Assembly: GCF_014931565.1 (NCBI RefSeq)
Contig: NZ_CP063353.1
Location: forward strand, 1,054,001 to 1,118,000
From: Clostridium sp. 'deep sea'
Lineage (GTDB): Bacteria; Bacillota; UBA994; PWPR01
Direction of reading: 5' to 3'
Length of the DNA: 64,000 nucleotides
Positions 8,686-17,965 of this stretch are shown one piece after another. The notes under the pieces were generated by a model that was given only the letters and a program-made list of their open reading frames with translations, made no database searches and was not told where the DNA came from. The translations under genes and the position numbers were made by a program. Position 1 is the first letter of the stretch. Each line of letters opens with the position of its first letter.

Positions 8686-9067
8686 ATATTCTACTCCTTT
8701 ATCTGCTGTTTTTATTGTAGACATAAATAACATTTTAAGCTATAACTTCTTTTTTTAATTAACTCACCTGCTAGTTGAGTTTTATTGTTACAGGCAAAAC
8801 ACCCTTAAAAATTCACCTTGAGTTTTGTAAGAGTACCACTAATGTGAACTAAAAATCTTTGTCTAACCTTTTATTTTACACTTATTTAGTTTAGGTATCT
8901 TTATTATATTACTTATATAACTGCCCTAAAATTTATTAATTTTTATGTAGAATAGATCTTACATAGCTATATACATTATAACAACAAATAGCAATGGTTT
9001 TAATTCTTTCTATTGCATTAGAAAAGTATATGTTAGAATAGATTAAATCAATTTAGAGAGGTAGAAC
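8686..9067. other. Intergenic region between divergent genes
   Basis: This stretch of 382 bp is very AT-rich. It must hold both divergent promoters. A weak -10 TAGAAT lies about 30 bases before the peptidase gene. A short stem (AACTCA with TGAGTT, near 8760-8780) is visible. I see no gene in it. Confidence 0.5.
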
Positions 9068-10336
9068 ATGAAAAGAATATTAATAATTATAGCATTAGTA
9101 GTAACCCTTGTAGCCGGAGGTTTACTTTATTTACAGTCATCATCTAACACTTATATTGGCTTAACTAAAGATGACAAAGCTATAGAGTTTGAGTATTTAT
9201 GGAATGAGTTAAACGAAAGTTACCCTTTTATGAGCTTTGCAGAAAGATCTGGAATAAATATTAAAGAGGTTTATGAGTTTAACAAAACTGAAGTTATCAA
9301 AAGTAAATCAGATATAGATTACCTTAAAAATCTTACAAATGCTATTAGAGACTTTGGCGGTACTGGTCATTTAGCTATTATTGCTCCAATATATCACGAA
9401 AAAATATATAAACCTGCCTACCAAATAGCAAAAAATGATCCTGAGCTAAGTAAGATTATGAAGCCTTGGATTAATACCTTTTATGACAATGATGTTGTTA
9501 AAAGCTATAGCATGTTTGACATAAACTCAAAAAGATTTAGAACCACAAAAAATTTAAAGAAAAAATACACTAGTAATGAAAACAAACCTAAAAGTAACAA
9601 TAATCAAGAACGTGAAAACCTTACAATAGGCTATACTAATGAGACTAAAACTGCCTATTTAAAAATTAATAGTTTTTTATCTGTTAATGAGAAACTAGAC
9701 CGTGAAAAACTAGAATTATTTTATAAAGATATAGTTGACTATGATAATTTAATAATAGATATTAGAGATAATTCTGGGGGTAGTGATTTATACTGGGAAC
9801 GGTTAATAGTAGCTCCAAACATAAGTAAGCAATTATCCTTTAATAGATATGCCTTAGTTAAAATGAATGATACTATAAAGCCATTTATAGAAACCAGATT
9901 TACCACAGATAAAATTAAGCCAATTAGTGAACTACCTAATATGTCAGAGTTAAATAAAGATGATGTTAAAGAAATGACTCACTTCATTAAAACAACCTCA
10001 ACAGTTGAGGCAAGGCCTAATAAAAATACATTTAAAGGTAAAATATGGGTTTTAACTAGCTCCAAAAACTATTCTGCCTCAGAGAACTTTGTTATGTTTT
10101 GTAAAAATACAGGATTTGCAACTTTAGTGGGTGAAGTAACCAATGGTGATGGAGGGTTAATGGACCCTGTTCTTATTAAAATGCCAAAATCACATGTTTT
10201 AGTTACCTATAGTGCTTTATACGGCTTAAATAGTGATGGCTCATGTAATGAAGAGTTTGGAACATCTCCCGATTACTTAATTAAACAAGGAGAAGACGCC
10301 CTTACTGTTTGCGAACAACTAATAAAAAAAAGTTAA
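9068..10336 (+). CDS. S41 family peptidase (C-terminal processing peptidase-like), exported
   Basis: This is a 422-residue protein with an N-terminal signal or anchor (positive KR, then a hydrophobic core to about residue 23). The C-terminal half has the S41 fold marks. IIDIRDNSGGS lies near 235. SSKNYSASENFVMF lies near 340, where the serine of YSAS is the likely nucleophile. VGEVTNGDGG follows near 360. There is no PDZ domain, so it resembles the short tail-specific or lipocalin-like S41 peptidases, not CtpA. ATG 9068 follows AGAGGTAG. It appears monocistronic. The natural substrate is unknown. Confidence 0.8.
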   Translation: MKRILIIIALVVTLVAGGLLYLQSSSNTYIGLTKDDKAIEFEYLWNELNESYPFMSFAERSGINIKEVYEFNKTEVIKSKSDIDYLKNLTNAIRDFGGTGHLAIIAPIYHEKIYKPAYQIAKNDPELSKIMKPWINTFYDNDVVKSYSMFDINSKRFRTTKNLKKKYTSNENKPKSNNNQERENLTIGYTNETKTAYLKINSFLSVNEKLDREKLELFYKDIVDYDNLIIDIRDNSGGSDLYWERLIVAPNISKQLSFNRYALVKMNDTIKPFIETRFTTDKIKPISELPNMSELNKDDVKEMTHFIKTTSTVEARPNKNTFKGKIWVLTSSKNYSASENFVMFCKNTGFATLVGEVTNGDGGLMDPVLIKMPKSHVLVTYSALYGLNSDGSCNEEFGTSPDYLIKQGEDALTVCEQLIKKS

Positions 10337-10729
10337 TTGGTTTAGGATAACCGCTGAATAAGTATATTACTATTTACATTATAGAGTCGGCTACATAAAT
10401 AGCAAATAATTATGGAGACTTAACCCTATATATAATGTAGTTCTCATACGTGAAACATAACATTTGTAAAATGATACACAAATAGTGCTTTCACTTTATA
10501 TCATGATAACAACATTATCTTTACTAAAAATAATTATTAGAAATATTGCAATAAGTGTGTTTCATATTTATACTTAAAACTACAGACAGAGTATAATTGT
10601 ATTTTGTAGGTATTTTAATAATAAATTCTATTAAAATAACAGTAATTAAATAACTGTTGATTACAAACATATACATTTTGTTGTTATAAAAATACTGCTT
10701 CACCAATAGCCAAAAATAGGAGATTGAGA
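10337..10729. other. Intergenic region, no gene recognised
   Basis: This stretch of 393 bp is extremely AT-rich. An 83-codon open frame on the minus strand (10524-10775) overlaps the next gene's start and has no convincing ribosome site, so it is not called. The region probably holds the promoter of the acetyltransferase gene. Confidence 0.5.
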
Positions 10730-11224
10730 ATGAGATACACAACCCGATTAGCAACACGTGAAGATATACATGCAATTAAAACTATTTATAATCAAGGCAT
10801 TGATGACCGAATAGCTACGCTTGAAACACACCATAGAACTACAGAAGAAATGAAAAAATGGTTTCGTAATAAAAAGGAACAGCACAAGGTTATTGTTGTA
10901 ACTGCAGAAAATAATACCGTAGTTGGATGGGCATCATTAAATATTTTTAATCCTAGAAAATGTTATGATGGTGTAGCAGACTTATCTGTATATGTTGAAC
11001 GCACCATGAGAGGTAAAGGTTTAGGTAAAATTTTATTAAATAGAATAATTGACATAGCTCGTGCTTATGATTTTCATAAAATTGTATTAAGTACCTTTGA
11101 ATTTAATGAGCTTGCACAGGGATTATACCAAGCTATTGGTTTTAGAAAAGTAGGAACTTATGAAAAACAAGGTAAATTAGATGGCAAGTGGGTTGATGTT
11201 ACTATCATGGAAAAGTTAATTTAG
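10730..11224 (+). CDS. GNAT N-acetyltransferase, ArsN1/phosphinothricin acetyltransferase-like
   Basis: This is a 164-residue acetyltransferase. It matches the ArsN1 (arsinothricin) and Pat family along its length: IYNQGIDDRIATLET near 20-35, VVGWASLN near 65, the acetyl-CoA loop RGKGLGKILL near 102, and the ending KLDGKWVDVTIMEKLI. ATG 10730 is used, with AGGAG six bases upstream; a TTG two codons earlier would touch the ribosome site. These enzymes acetylate glutamate-analogue antibiotics such as arsinothricin or phosphinothricin. No other arsenic genes are in the window, so the substrate remains a family-level inference. Confidence 0.8.
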   Translation: MRYTTRLATREDIHAIKTIYNQGIDDRIATLETHHRTTEEMKKWFRNKKEQHKVIVVTAENNTVVGWASLNIFNPRKCYDGVADLSVYVERTMRGKGLGKILLNRIIDIARAYDFHKIVLSTFEFNELAQGLYQAIGFRKVGTYEKQGKLDGKWVDVTIMEKLI

Positions 11225-11229
11225 CATAT

Positions 11230-11253
11230 AGCTCGTTTGTAACGAGCTTTTTT
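11230..11253 (+). terminator. Rho-independent terminator of the acetyltransferase gene
   Basis: AGCTCGTT pairs with AACGAGCT around TGT and is followed by five T, six bases after the stop codon. Confidence 0.85.
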
Positions 11254-11417
11254 ATACCAAAAAATGAGTCGATGAATTACGATATAATGTACTCATTATA
11301 AATTAACCCTCACCTTACTACTGAACTAATCTTGATTCTTTTTTTTATTTTCTATATAATAATTATGGTCTGTACTGCAAACTTGTTTGCTTACAAAACT
11401 AAATTGTGGAGATTATC

Positions 11418-11738
11418 ATGGATAAAAATTATCAGTTTTTTAGCAAATTAAATGTTAATATTAATAAAATTATAAATGAGCCTGCTCGGTTAAAAATTAT
11501 GACTATTCTTTATGTAGTTGAAAATGCTGAGTTTAATTATTTATTGCAGGAAACTGGTTTAACTAAAGGAAATATGTCATCACATATTGCTAAGCTAGAG
11601 CTAGCTAATTATGTAAGAGTAAATAAGGATTATGTAAATAAAATTCCTCGTACTATTATTGGTATTACCCCTAGTGGTAGATATGAGTATGAAATTTACC
11701 GCAAATGTATGTTAAAATTGCTCAAAATAGTTACATAA
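11418..11738 (+). CDS. Winged-helix transcriptional regulator (HTH_34/MarR-like)
   Basis: This is a 106-residue DNA-binding protein. It fits the small winged-helix family that begins with NEPARLKIMTILYVV, continues with the recognition helix LTKGNMSSHIAKLE near 50-65, and ends with a wing containing ITPSGRYEYE. ATG 11418 is preceded by GGAG six bases upstream; an upstream GTG at 11406 overlaps that site and is rejected. The gene has its own terminator and no partner on the same strand. Effector and targets are unknown. Confidence 0.78.
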   Translation: MDKNYQFFSKLNVNINKIINEPARLKIMTILYVVENAEFNYLLQETGLTKGNMSSHIAKLELANYVRVNKDYVNKIPRTIIGITPSGRYEYEIYRKCMLKLLKIVT

Positions 11739-11747
11739 TTAAAATAC

Positions 11748-11781
11748 AAAAAACACTCATTGAGTTTATGAGCGTTTTTTT
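11748..11781. terminator. Bidirectional terminator
   Basis: An A-rich arm ending in CACTCAT pairs with ATGAGCG followed by seven T (one A-C mismatch). It lies between convergent genes ending at 11738 and 11784, so it can serve both. Confidence 0.75.
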
Positions 11782-11783
11782 AG

Positions 11784-12287
11784 TTAACTTTCTATACTAA
11801 TATAGGTTCTTATATCATTTTGTTTTACTATTTTGCCGTTGTTGTTTAACCCTATTTTAATAGAATGTTTGTTATGGTTTTGTACAGTAATTAGTACTTT
11901 CTCTATATTCATGTTTTTAGCTTCTTTAAGCAAATGTTTAAGTAAAACGGTTCCATAACCTTTATTACGCTCGCTTTTTCTTATGGCATAACCAATATGC
12001 CCGCCCTCTTCTTCGAGTTTAGGGGTTAAAAAATGACGTAACTTACCCATGCCAACAGGTATATCATTTATATAAAGCCAGTATATAGTTGATGGTACTT
12101 TCCAACCCTTTTTTAACTCTGTTAATAATGCTTCTTGTTCTTTTTTTATTAACCAGTTCTTATATACATCATAAGAAACACCATTAATGGTGTTCATAAA
12201 ACCATTTTCGTTTTTTGCTATGTCTTGAAGCATGTTGTATATCTTAATGCCATCATTAGCACTAAGCTTTTTTAAAGAAAACTCCAT
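11784..12287 (-). CDS. GNAT family N-acetyltransferase
   Basis: This is a 167-residue acetyltransferase. The central fold is visible as GGHIGYAIRKSERNKGYGT near 95-113, where the RxxGYG loop binds acetyl-CoA, followed by KEAKNMNIEKVLITVQNHN near 125-145. ATG 12287 has AAGGAGG nine bases upstream. It is a single gene between the terminator at 11748-11781 and an unrelated gene upstream. The substrate cannot be predicted; it belongs to the general Acetyltransf_3/YhhY-like group. Confidence 0.8.
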   Translation of the reverse strand: MEFSLKKLSANDGIKIYNMLQDIAKNENGFMNTINGVSYDVYKNWLIKKEQEALLTELKKGWKVPSTIYWLYINDIPVGMGKLRHFLTPKLEEEGGHIGYAIRKSERNKGYGTVLLKHLLKEAKNMNIEKVLITVQNHNKHSIKIGLNNNGKIVKQNDIRTYISIES

Positions 12288-12381
12288 TAAGTCTCGCCTC
12301 CTTATCTTCCTGCTTTAATACTACTTTTATAAACAAACAATGTAAAGAAATTAAGAGACAGTTATTTTAGACCAGTATTGC

Positions 12382-13512
12382 CTATTTAAACTCAGTCACA
12401 AAAAATCCCTGCATAACTGGTATTTCATTTTCATCATATTTTGTGTAAAGTGATATATATTTATTATCACATACTTCTCCCATGACAAAGTTTCCCTCAT
12501 TTAAATCTTTATCGCCAACTCTTTTTATCTCATAGTTTTTTAAATTTACTGCTAATAAACCTAAATCTTTATCGTCATTAACAATTAAGTGATTATTCAC
12601 TAGATCCATTGAAAATAGAAAAGGTTTAATTGATAATTTATTTAGCTTTTTCTTCTTTATATCATACACATGAATATTACAATCATGAAATTTATCATGC
12701 CAGGCTATATAATGGTCATTAGCACAGATATTTTGAATATTTTTTATTTCTTTAGGCATATAAATGGTCATTGTTTGGTCATTTCTAAGGTTGTATTTTA
12801 ATACTTTAAATTTTTCTTTTTCTTTAAATAAATAAACTATGTTACCGTCTCTTATATTAGGATTCATGTATGGTGAACTTACTGATACATTTTTTATTGT
12901 TTTAATTGAATCAGTACTAAGGCTGTATATTTTATAATTCCAAACCTCTTTGTCATTAACAGCTTTTCCTTCATACCATGTTAAATAGTTATCATAAGCA
13001 TCTAGTGAAAACGAAGGTGCAATATTTATATGAGAAGGTGAATATAATGATGTTAAACAGTTTTTAGCTATATCCAACTTTACAAATTCTCTTTTATCAT
13101 TATGATAAAGAACTTGACAAACTAAATTATCTCTTGTTGAAACCAATTCATTTATATAAAAAGGTCTATCTTTATTAATACTTAATATTTTTTCTGTTTT
13201 ATTATTTGCAAACGTATATCTTACTAAAGAAGAAGATTCTAAATCATTACTCATTGCTATAGCTTTATGGGTGAAATAATATAAATGTTCTCCATTTAAA
13301 ATAAAGTCTCCTAAGTCTTCTTCTATAGGTACTGTTATTAATGAGTATTTATTATATGATTTTTTGGAAAAATTACAATTCTGAACACATATCTTTTTAA
13401 CTATATGGCTTTCATAAAATACCATGTCATCATCTTTTATTCGATAATTCTTTAATCCTAAAACAGAAAATATTACTAGAATTAATGAAATAATAAATAA
13501 TGATCTTTTCAC
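12382..13512 (-). CDS. Exported protein of unknown function, probable beta-propeller
   Basis: This protein of about 376 residues is not recognised by name. The N terminus is KRS plus a hydrophobic stretch to residue 20 and no lipobox, so it is secreted or anchored by an uncleaved segment. The body repeats a pattern of short beta strands with aromatic and charged ends (DNYLTWYEGK, DGNIVYLFKE, DHYIAWHDKF, NNHLIVNDD) roughly every 45-50 residues, as in WD40-like or DUF5050 propellers. GTG 13512 is used, with GGGAGGG six bases upstream, not the TTG at 13527 that overlaps that site. Two cysteines (CVQNC) occur near residue 43. Confidence 0.6.
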   Translation of the reverse strand: MKRSLFIISLILVIFSVLGLKNYRIKDDDMVFYESHIVKKICVQNCNFSKKSYNKYSLITVPIEEDLGDFILNGEHLYYFTHKAIAMSNDLESSSLVRYTFANNKTEKILSINKDRPFYINELVSTRDNLVCQVLYHNDKREFVKLDIAKNCLTSLYSPSHINIAPSFSLDAYDNYLTWYEGKAVNDKEVWNYKIYSLSTDSIKTIKNVSVSSPYMNPNIRDGNIVYLFKEKEKFKVLKYNLRNDQTMTIYMPKEIKNIQNICANDHYIAWHDKFHDCNIHVYDIKKKKLNKLSIKPFLFSMDLVNNHLIVNDDKDLGLLAVNLKNYEIKRVGDKDLNEGNFVMGEVCDNKYISLYTKYDENEIPVMQGFFVTEFK

Positions 13513-13830
13513 ATATATCCCTCCCAAAAAAATACTAGATAAATACTAAATTTATCTCCTCTATCTTTTGCACTATACCATTTATATACTTTTTTGTATA
13601 TACCAACTTATTTAGAACACCGTTATACGTCATAAAAGCTACCAAGAAAGAATATTCATAAAAGAAGCCCATTAATACTCTTAGTACTAATGTTCGTGAG
13701 GCTTCTTTAATTTTTGAAATTTTTATAATTTACTTCTAGACGTCATTTATTTTCTTTTTTTAGTCATTTTTCACTCTATAACTTACGTATAGATATAGCA
13801 TGACCGTCTTGGGAAAGGATTGAAGATTAC
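13513..13830. other. Divergent intergenic region with a long stem-loop
   Basis: Between divergent genes lies an imperfect hairpin at about 13662-13711. AAAGAAGCC pairs with GGCTTCTTT, and an inner pair CATTA..TAC with GTA..TAATG lies within it. A T-rich tail follows on the plus strand and a shorter one on the minus strand. A terminator-like stem here does not end either flanking gene, so a small transcript is possible. TATAGATATAG near 13793 may be the -10 of ylbJ. Confidence 0.4.
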
Positions 13831-15048
13831 ATGAAACGATCTAAGTTTAATACTTATCTCCTAGCTCTTGCAGGTATTACACTAACAATTTCAATGATTT
13901 TGTTCCCTGAATCTGCCTTTGAGGCAGCCCAAGACGGGCTTGCTATTTGGTGGAATGTTGTTTTTCCTGCTTTGCTGCCTTTTTTTATTGGTTCAGAGCT
14001 ATTAATGGGTTTGGGAGTAGTAAACTTTATGGGAAGCTTATTAGAGCCTTTAATGCGTCCTCTCTTTAATGTACCTGGTGAAGGCTCTTTTGTATTAGCA
14101 ATGGGTTTAGCCTCTGGTTACCCTATTGGTGCTATTTTAACAGCAAAATTAAGGCGTAAAAACATTATTAATAAAACAGAGGCAGAGAGATTGATAAGTA
14201 TGGCAAATACAGCTGACCCCTTATTCATGTTTGGGGCTGTTGCAGTGGGTTTTTTTCATGATGTAAAGCTGGGTGCTTTAATTGCTTTGACTCATTATTG
14301 CTCGGCTTTAGCTGTTGGTTTTACTATGCGTTTTTATAAACCCAAGGCCCCAAAAACACAACGTAAAGCAAATACTAATAAGTTCTTTTTAACAAGAGCC
14401 GTGCAGTCATTAACTAAAGCCAGAGCTAAAGATGGCAGACCAATTGGTGAGTTACTAGGAGATGCTGTAAAGGGTTCTGTTAACTCTCTGCTTATGATTG
14501 GTGGCTTTATGATATTTTTTTCTGTAATTATTAAAATTGCCACTGTTTCAGGCATGTTAAATCCGATAAAACACGTGTTAAGCACTATGCTAGCCACCTT
14601 TGGAATATCTACTAATTTATCTCAAGCAACTGCAAGTGGTATTTTTGAAATATCTTTGGGAACTAAGCTATGTAGTACGGCAATTGCTCCAATCACTCAA
14701 CAGTTAATTATTACTGGTGTTATTGTTGCCTGGAGTGGTTTTAGCGTTCATGCTCAGGTGGCGGCAATTATTCATGATACAGATATTAATATAAAACCCT
14801 ATATAATAGCAAGAATATGGCAGGCATTTTTAGCTGGTATATTTACTTGGTTTTTGTTACTACGAAACCCCATTATGGAAACAGGTGCAGGGTTCTTTAA
14901 ACTACCAGCAAACTTTAGCGTGGGTAACACCTTAATATTTGGGGTTAAGGTTTGGTCTATAATGTGTTTTGCTTTGTTGGTAATTGGGTTTATTACTCAG
15001 CTATTTAGAATACCTATTAGCTATATTCTCAAAAAAAAGCTAGATTAA
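13831..15048 (+). CDS. ylbJ: Sporulation integral membrane protein YlbJ/SpoVV-like
   Basis: This is a 405-residue membrane protein with about eight membrane segments and two nucleoside-recognition (Gate) regions. Family marks are GLAIWWNVVFPALLPFFIGSE near 36-56, ASGYPIGAILTAKLRR near 92-108 and ANTADPLFMFGAVAVGFF near 122-140. In B. subtilis YlbJ (SpoVV) is a mother-cell protein needed to move dipicolinic acid toward the forespore. In many Firmicutes ylbJ lies near coaD and rsmD, as it does here (2.4 kb away, opposite strand). AAAGGA lies 11 bases before ATG 13831. Length is normal for the family. Confidence 0.9.
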   Translation: MKRSKFNTYLLALAGITLTISMILFPESAFEAAQDGLAIWWNVVFPALLPFFIGSELLMGLGVVNFMGSLLEPLMRPLFNVPGEGSFVLAMGLASGYPIGAILTAKLRRKNIINKTEAERLISMANTADPLFMFGAVAVGFFHDVKLGALIALTHYCSALAVGFTMRFYKPKAPKTQRKANTNKFFLTRAVQSLTKARAKDGRPIGELLGDAVKGSVNSLLMIGGFMIFFSVIIKIATVSGMLNPIKHVLSTMLATFGISTNLSQATASGIFEISLGTKLCSTAIAPITQQLIITGVIVAWSGFSVHAQVAAIIHDTDINIKPYIIARIWQAFLAGIFTWFLLLRNPIMETGAGFFKLPANFSVGNTLIFGVKVWSIMCFALLVIGFITQLFRIPISYILKKKLD

Positions 15049-15060
15049 GAATAAAATATT

Positions 15061-15089
15061 AGGTTTTCTCTTATGAGGAAACCTTTTTT
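15061..15089 (+). terminator. Terminator of ylbJ
   Basis: AGGTTTTCTC pairs with GAGGAAACCT (one G-U pair) around TTAT and is followed by TTTTT, 12 bases after the stop. Confidence 0.8.
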
Positions 15090-15212
15090 GATTACGCTTT
15101 TCAATATTCGGCTTTTTATTTATAGCATAATTTACAAATATTAATAAAATAGATAATTTAAAGACTTTATTTATGGTATATTTAAATCTAAAGTTTATTT
15201 GGGGAGAAAACA

Positions 15213-15827
15213 ATGAAAATAGATAAAAATCAAAAAGTATTTTACTGTGATTTATATTACCACAGCATAGAAACTATCTATAAAATACTAGAATCTTATG
15301 GAAATGTTTCTATATCAGTTAACGAAGCGCCCCTAAAATCTCTACAGGATTTTAAATCAAGTAACATAGACTACATAAGAAAATTTAAAATTTCATCATT
15401 ACAAATAAATATTGACTTAGAGTTATTAAAAGGCAGGCTTATTTTAACTTGCAATGAGAATAGTGAAGATGCAAGACAAGCATATACAAAAATTGAAACA
15501 ATTTTAAAACATAATAATAAAAGATTTAGAACCCTCTTTACTGTTTTAAACTCAGTTATTTGTATCGCTATTATCTTAAAGTTCTTTATTTTAGGAATAC
15601 CAGATCAGTTATCTATTTTTCTTTTTTTAGCTATTTATAATTGCTTAGTTTTAACAAGTGCATTTTTAATTAACCGTAGTGTTTCATTAAAAATTAGTAG
15701 CAATATTTATAATATTTATCGAAAACATAGAGCAAGTTTTATAGAGCGTAATCAAGATACAATTATTATATATTTTGGCCTGTTACTTTTCGCTTTAATG
15801 GTAATGTATATTTCTGACCATTCCTAG
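15213..15827 (+). CDS. Membrane protein of unknown function
   Basis: This is a 204-residue protein I do not recognise. The first about 105 residues are soluble and mixed alpha/beta (FYCDLYYHSIETIYKILESYG at the start). Two closely spaced membrane segments follow at about 106-150, then a basic region and a last segment at 185-202. ATG 15213 follows GGGGAG. It ends 71 bases before the AlkC-type glycosylase start on the same strand and could share its transcript. No conserved catalytic motif is visible. Confidence 0.6.
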   Translation: MKIDKNQKVFYCDLYYHSIETIYKILESYGNVSISVNEAPLKSLQDFKSSNIDYIRKFKISSLQINIDLELLKGRLILTCNENSEDARQAYTKIETILKHNNKRFRTLFTVLNSVICIAIILKFFILGIPDQLSIFLFLAIYNCLVLTSAFLINRSVSLKISSNIYNIYRKHRASFIERNQDTIIIYFGLLLFALMVMYISDHS

Positions 15828-15898
15828 TACAAACACTTGTTTTGTTTTACTTTGTAATATATACTAAATACAAAGCAATTTATGATGAGGTACTTCTT

Positions 15899-17031
15899 AT
15901 GGCAGAGAAACAGGTTTTACTTAAAGACAATTATTTTAATGAAAGAACTGTAGGTTTAGTTATAGATAGCATTACTAGTGTGTACCCAAGCTTTCAAGGA
16001 AAACAGTTTTTAGTGGAATGTTTACAAGGGTTTAGTAGTAGAGAATTGAAGGATCGTATGATTTATATGCGTGAGGCCTTAGAGCGATATTTACCCAGTG
16101 ATTATAATGAAGCCCTTACTATCTTATTAAACTCTTTAAACCATATTACTGAAGCAACTAACTTTACTTATTCAGCTTATACTAATTATGTTAGAGTTAA
16201 TGGCTGCACTAAGCAACACTTAAAAAAATCACTACATGCTTTGGGTGAATTCACTCCGTATTTTTCGAGTGAGTTTGCCATACGTAGATTTATAAATGAG
16301 TTTCCTGATACAGCATTTAATAGCATGAAACAATGGTCTTTAAGTGATAGTTATCACCAACGTAGATTAGCTAGCGAAGGTTTAAGACCTAAATTACCTT
16401 GGGCAATGGCCATTAATTTTGATTATAAAAAGGGTGCTACAGTGCTAGATAACTTATTTTATGACAACAAACGTTATGTAACCCGCTCGGTAGCCAATCA
16501 TTTAAATGATATAAGTAAACTAGACCCAGATTTTGTGTTACAGACTTTAAAAAGGTGGCAAAACTCTGGTAAACAAAATGATAAAGAAATGCAGTATATT
16601 ATTAATCATTCTTTAAGAACGTGTGTTAAAAAAGGTCATTTAAATACACTTAAGTTTTTGGGTTATTCACCTAACGCTCATATAGAGGTCAGCCCTATAA
16701 AAATTAATAATACTAACTTAAAACTAGGAGATTATTTAGAGTTTAAGTTTGATATTAAGGCTAATAATAACGAAAACTTAATTATTGATTATAAAATCAC
16801 CTACCCTACACCAACTACCAAAAGCTCTCAAAAGGTTTTTAAAATTAAAATGCAAATCTTAAACACAATGAAACACTTAAAATTAGTAAAAGGCATTTGT
16901 TTAAAAAAATGACTACTAAAAGGCTATATGCAGGGGTTTATAAAATAGAAATACAGATAAATGGTAAAGGTTATTGTAATGGTGAGTTTTGTATTAATGG
17001 TATGACTGATGAAAAAGGTCAACTGATTTAA
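15899..17031 (+). CDS. DNA alkylation repair protein, AlkC-type 3-methyladenine glycosylase, C-terminal frameshift
   Basis: This is a HEAT-repeat DNA glycosylase of the AlkC/AlkD superfamily that removes cationic alkylated bases. Diagnostic stretches are YLPSDYNEALTILLNSL near 68-84, SSEFAIRRFI near 125, RRLASEGLRPKLPWAM near 158-173, RYVTRSVANHLNDISK near 200, and a C-terminal Ig-like domain. The first frame ends at TGA 16910 straight after an A7 tract (16903-16909). One more A continues into MTTKRLYAGVYKIEIQINGK and stops at 17031, which is exactly the family's C terminus. As given, the protein loses about 41 residues of the Ig-like domain. ATG 15899 follows GAGG eight bases upstream. Confidence 0.85.
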
Positions 17032-17181
17032 TGATATAGGTTATGAAATTTAGTTTTATAACAAGTATGTGTTGTTAATTATAAATATTAAATGGCACAA
17101 AAACACAGTCACTACATTTATTTTTAAAACTTATACAGGCTTTTTATTGTTAACTATTTTGCAATTTTACTCAATTATTAC

Positions 17182-17225
17182 ACTATCTTAGTGACATATG
17201 CTATACATCACTAAGATAGTTTTTA
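17182..17225. terminator. Strong stem-loop downstream of alkC
   Basis: ACTATCTTAGTGA pairs perfectly over 13 bases with TCACTAAGATAGT and is followed by TTTTATTA. It ends the alkC transcript and could also act on the minus strand after the small relic that follows. Confidence 0.8.
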
Positions 17226-17231
17226 TTATAA

Positions 17232-17439
17232 TTATAATTCAACTTTATTTTTAACTATATAAGTGTTAACAGTAACATTAACTATTGTATTTATGAAAAA
17301 CAATAACAAAGTGAAATCTTTATTCTCATAGATAGTCCATATTATACCACCAACTATGGTAAGAAAATAAAATTTTATCAATAAGCTTAAATACTTCTGA
17401 ACCTCTATCAGTATCTTGAGTATTTAGATATCTTTTCAC
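17232..17439 (-). pseudogene. Frameshifted small membrane protein remnant
   Basis: On the minus strand GTG 17439 opens KRYLNTQDTDRGSEVFKLIDKILF, which reads like the start of a small protein. Past a T-rich run the sense continues in another frame as LTIVGGIIWTIYENKDFTLL with a membrane segment, ending at TAA 17232. The total of 208 bases is not a multiple of three. No ribosome site is visible. An inverted repeat (17303-17317 with 17440-17454, 14 of 15 bases) overlaps it. I call it a probable decayed gene with modest confidence. Confidence 0.35.
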
Positions 17440-17482
17440 ATTTCGCTTTGTTATACATTTTTAATTTCTAACAAAACTTTTA

Positions 17483-17965
17483 TTAGGCATTTTGGAACTT
17501 CTCTTTTAGTTTATTTTTAACATATGGAATAACTAATTCGGATATGTCTCCACCAAGCATAAATACCTCTTTAACCATACTTGAACTTAAATAGGCATAC
17601 TTACTATGAGTCATTAAAAACATGGTTTCTATGTCCGGATTTAGCTGTCGATTCATTAAAGCCATTTGAAACTCATACTCAAAATCTGCCATGGCACGTA
17701 AACCTTTTATTATGGTATTAGCACCTTTACTCTCAACATAATCTGTTAATAAACCATCAAAATAATCTACTTCTACATTAGGTAAATCTTTCGTAGCATG
17801 TTCAATTATTTCAGCACGCTCTTCCTCACTAAATAGAGGGTTTTTTGATGGGTTTCTTACAACCGATACAATAAGTTTATCGAATTGTTTAGAAGCTCTT
17901 ATTATTACATCTAAATGTCCATTAGTTAATGGGTCGAAGCTTCCAGGATACACTGCGATTCTCAT
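17483..17965 (-). CDS. coaD: Pantetheine-phosphate adenylyltransferase CoaD
   Basis: This 160-residue enzyme transfers AMP from ATP to 4'-phosphopantetheine in the fourth step of CoA synthesis in the cytoplasm. The nucleotidyltransferase motif [14 protein letters not shown] is at 6-19, RNPSKNPLF at 37-45, and the second motif SSSMVKEV near 128. Length is normal. The ATG overlaps the rsmD stop by four bases, so the two are coupled, an order conserved in Firmicutes. Confidence 0.97.
   Translation of the reverse strand: MRIAVYPGSFDPLTNGHLDVIIRASKQFDKLIVSVVRNPSKNPLFSEEERAEIIEHATKDLPNVEVDYFDGLLTDYVESKGANTIIKGLRAMADFEYEFQMALMNRQLNPDIETMFLMTHSKYAYLSSSMVKEVFMLGGDISELVIPYVKNKLKEKFQNA

Noticed and set aside
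10524-10775. Minus-strand frame of 83 codons
   Set aside because: It overlaps the acetyltransferase start, has no ribosome site and its hydrophobic content is explained by AT-rich DNA.
13662-13711. 5S rRNA or tRNA fragment
   Set aside because: A few bases of the stem recall 5S rRNA, but the secondary structure and flanks do not fit either RNA. No tRNA or rRNA gene was recognised in the window.
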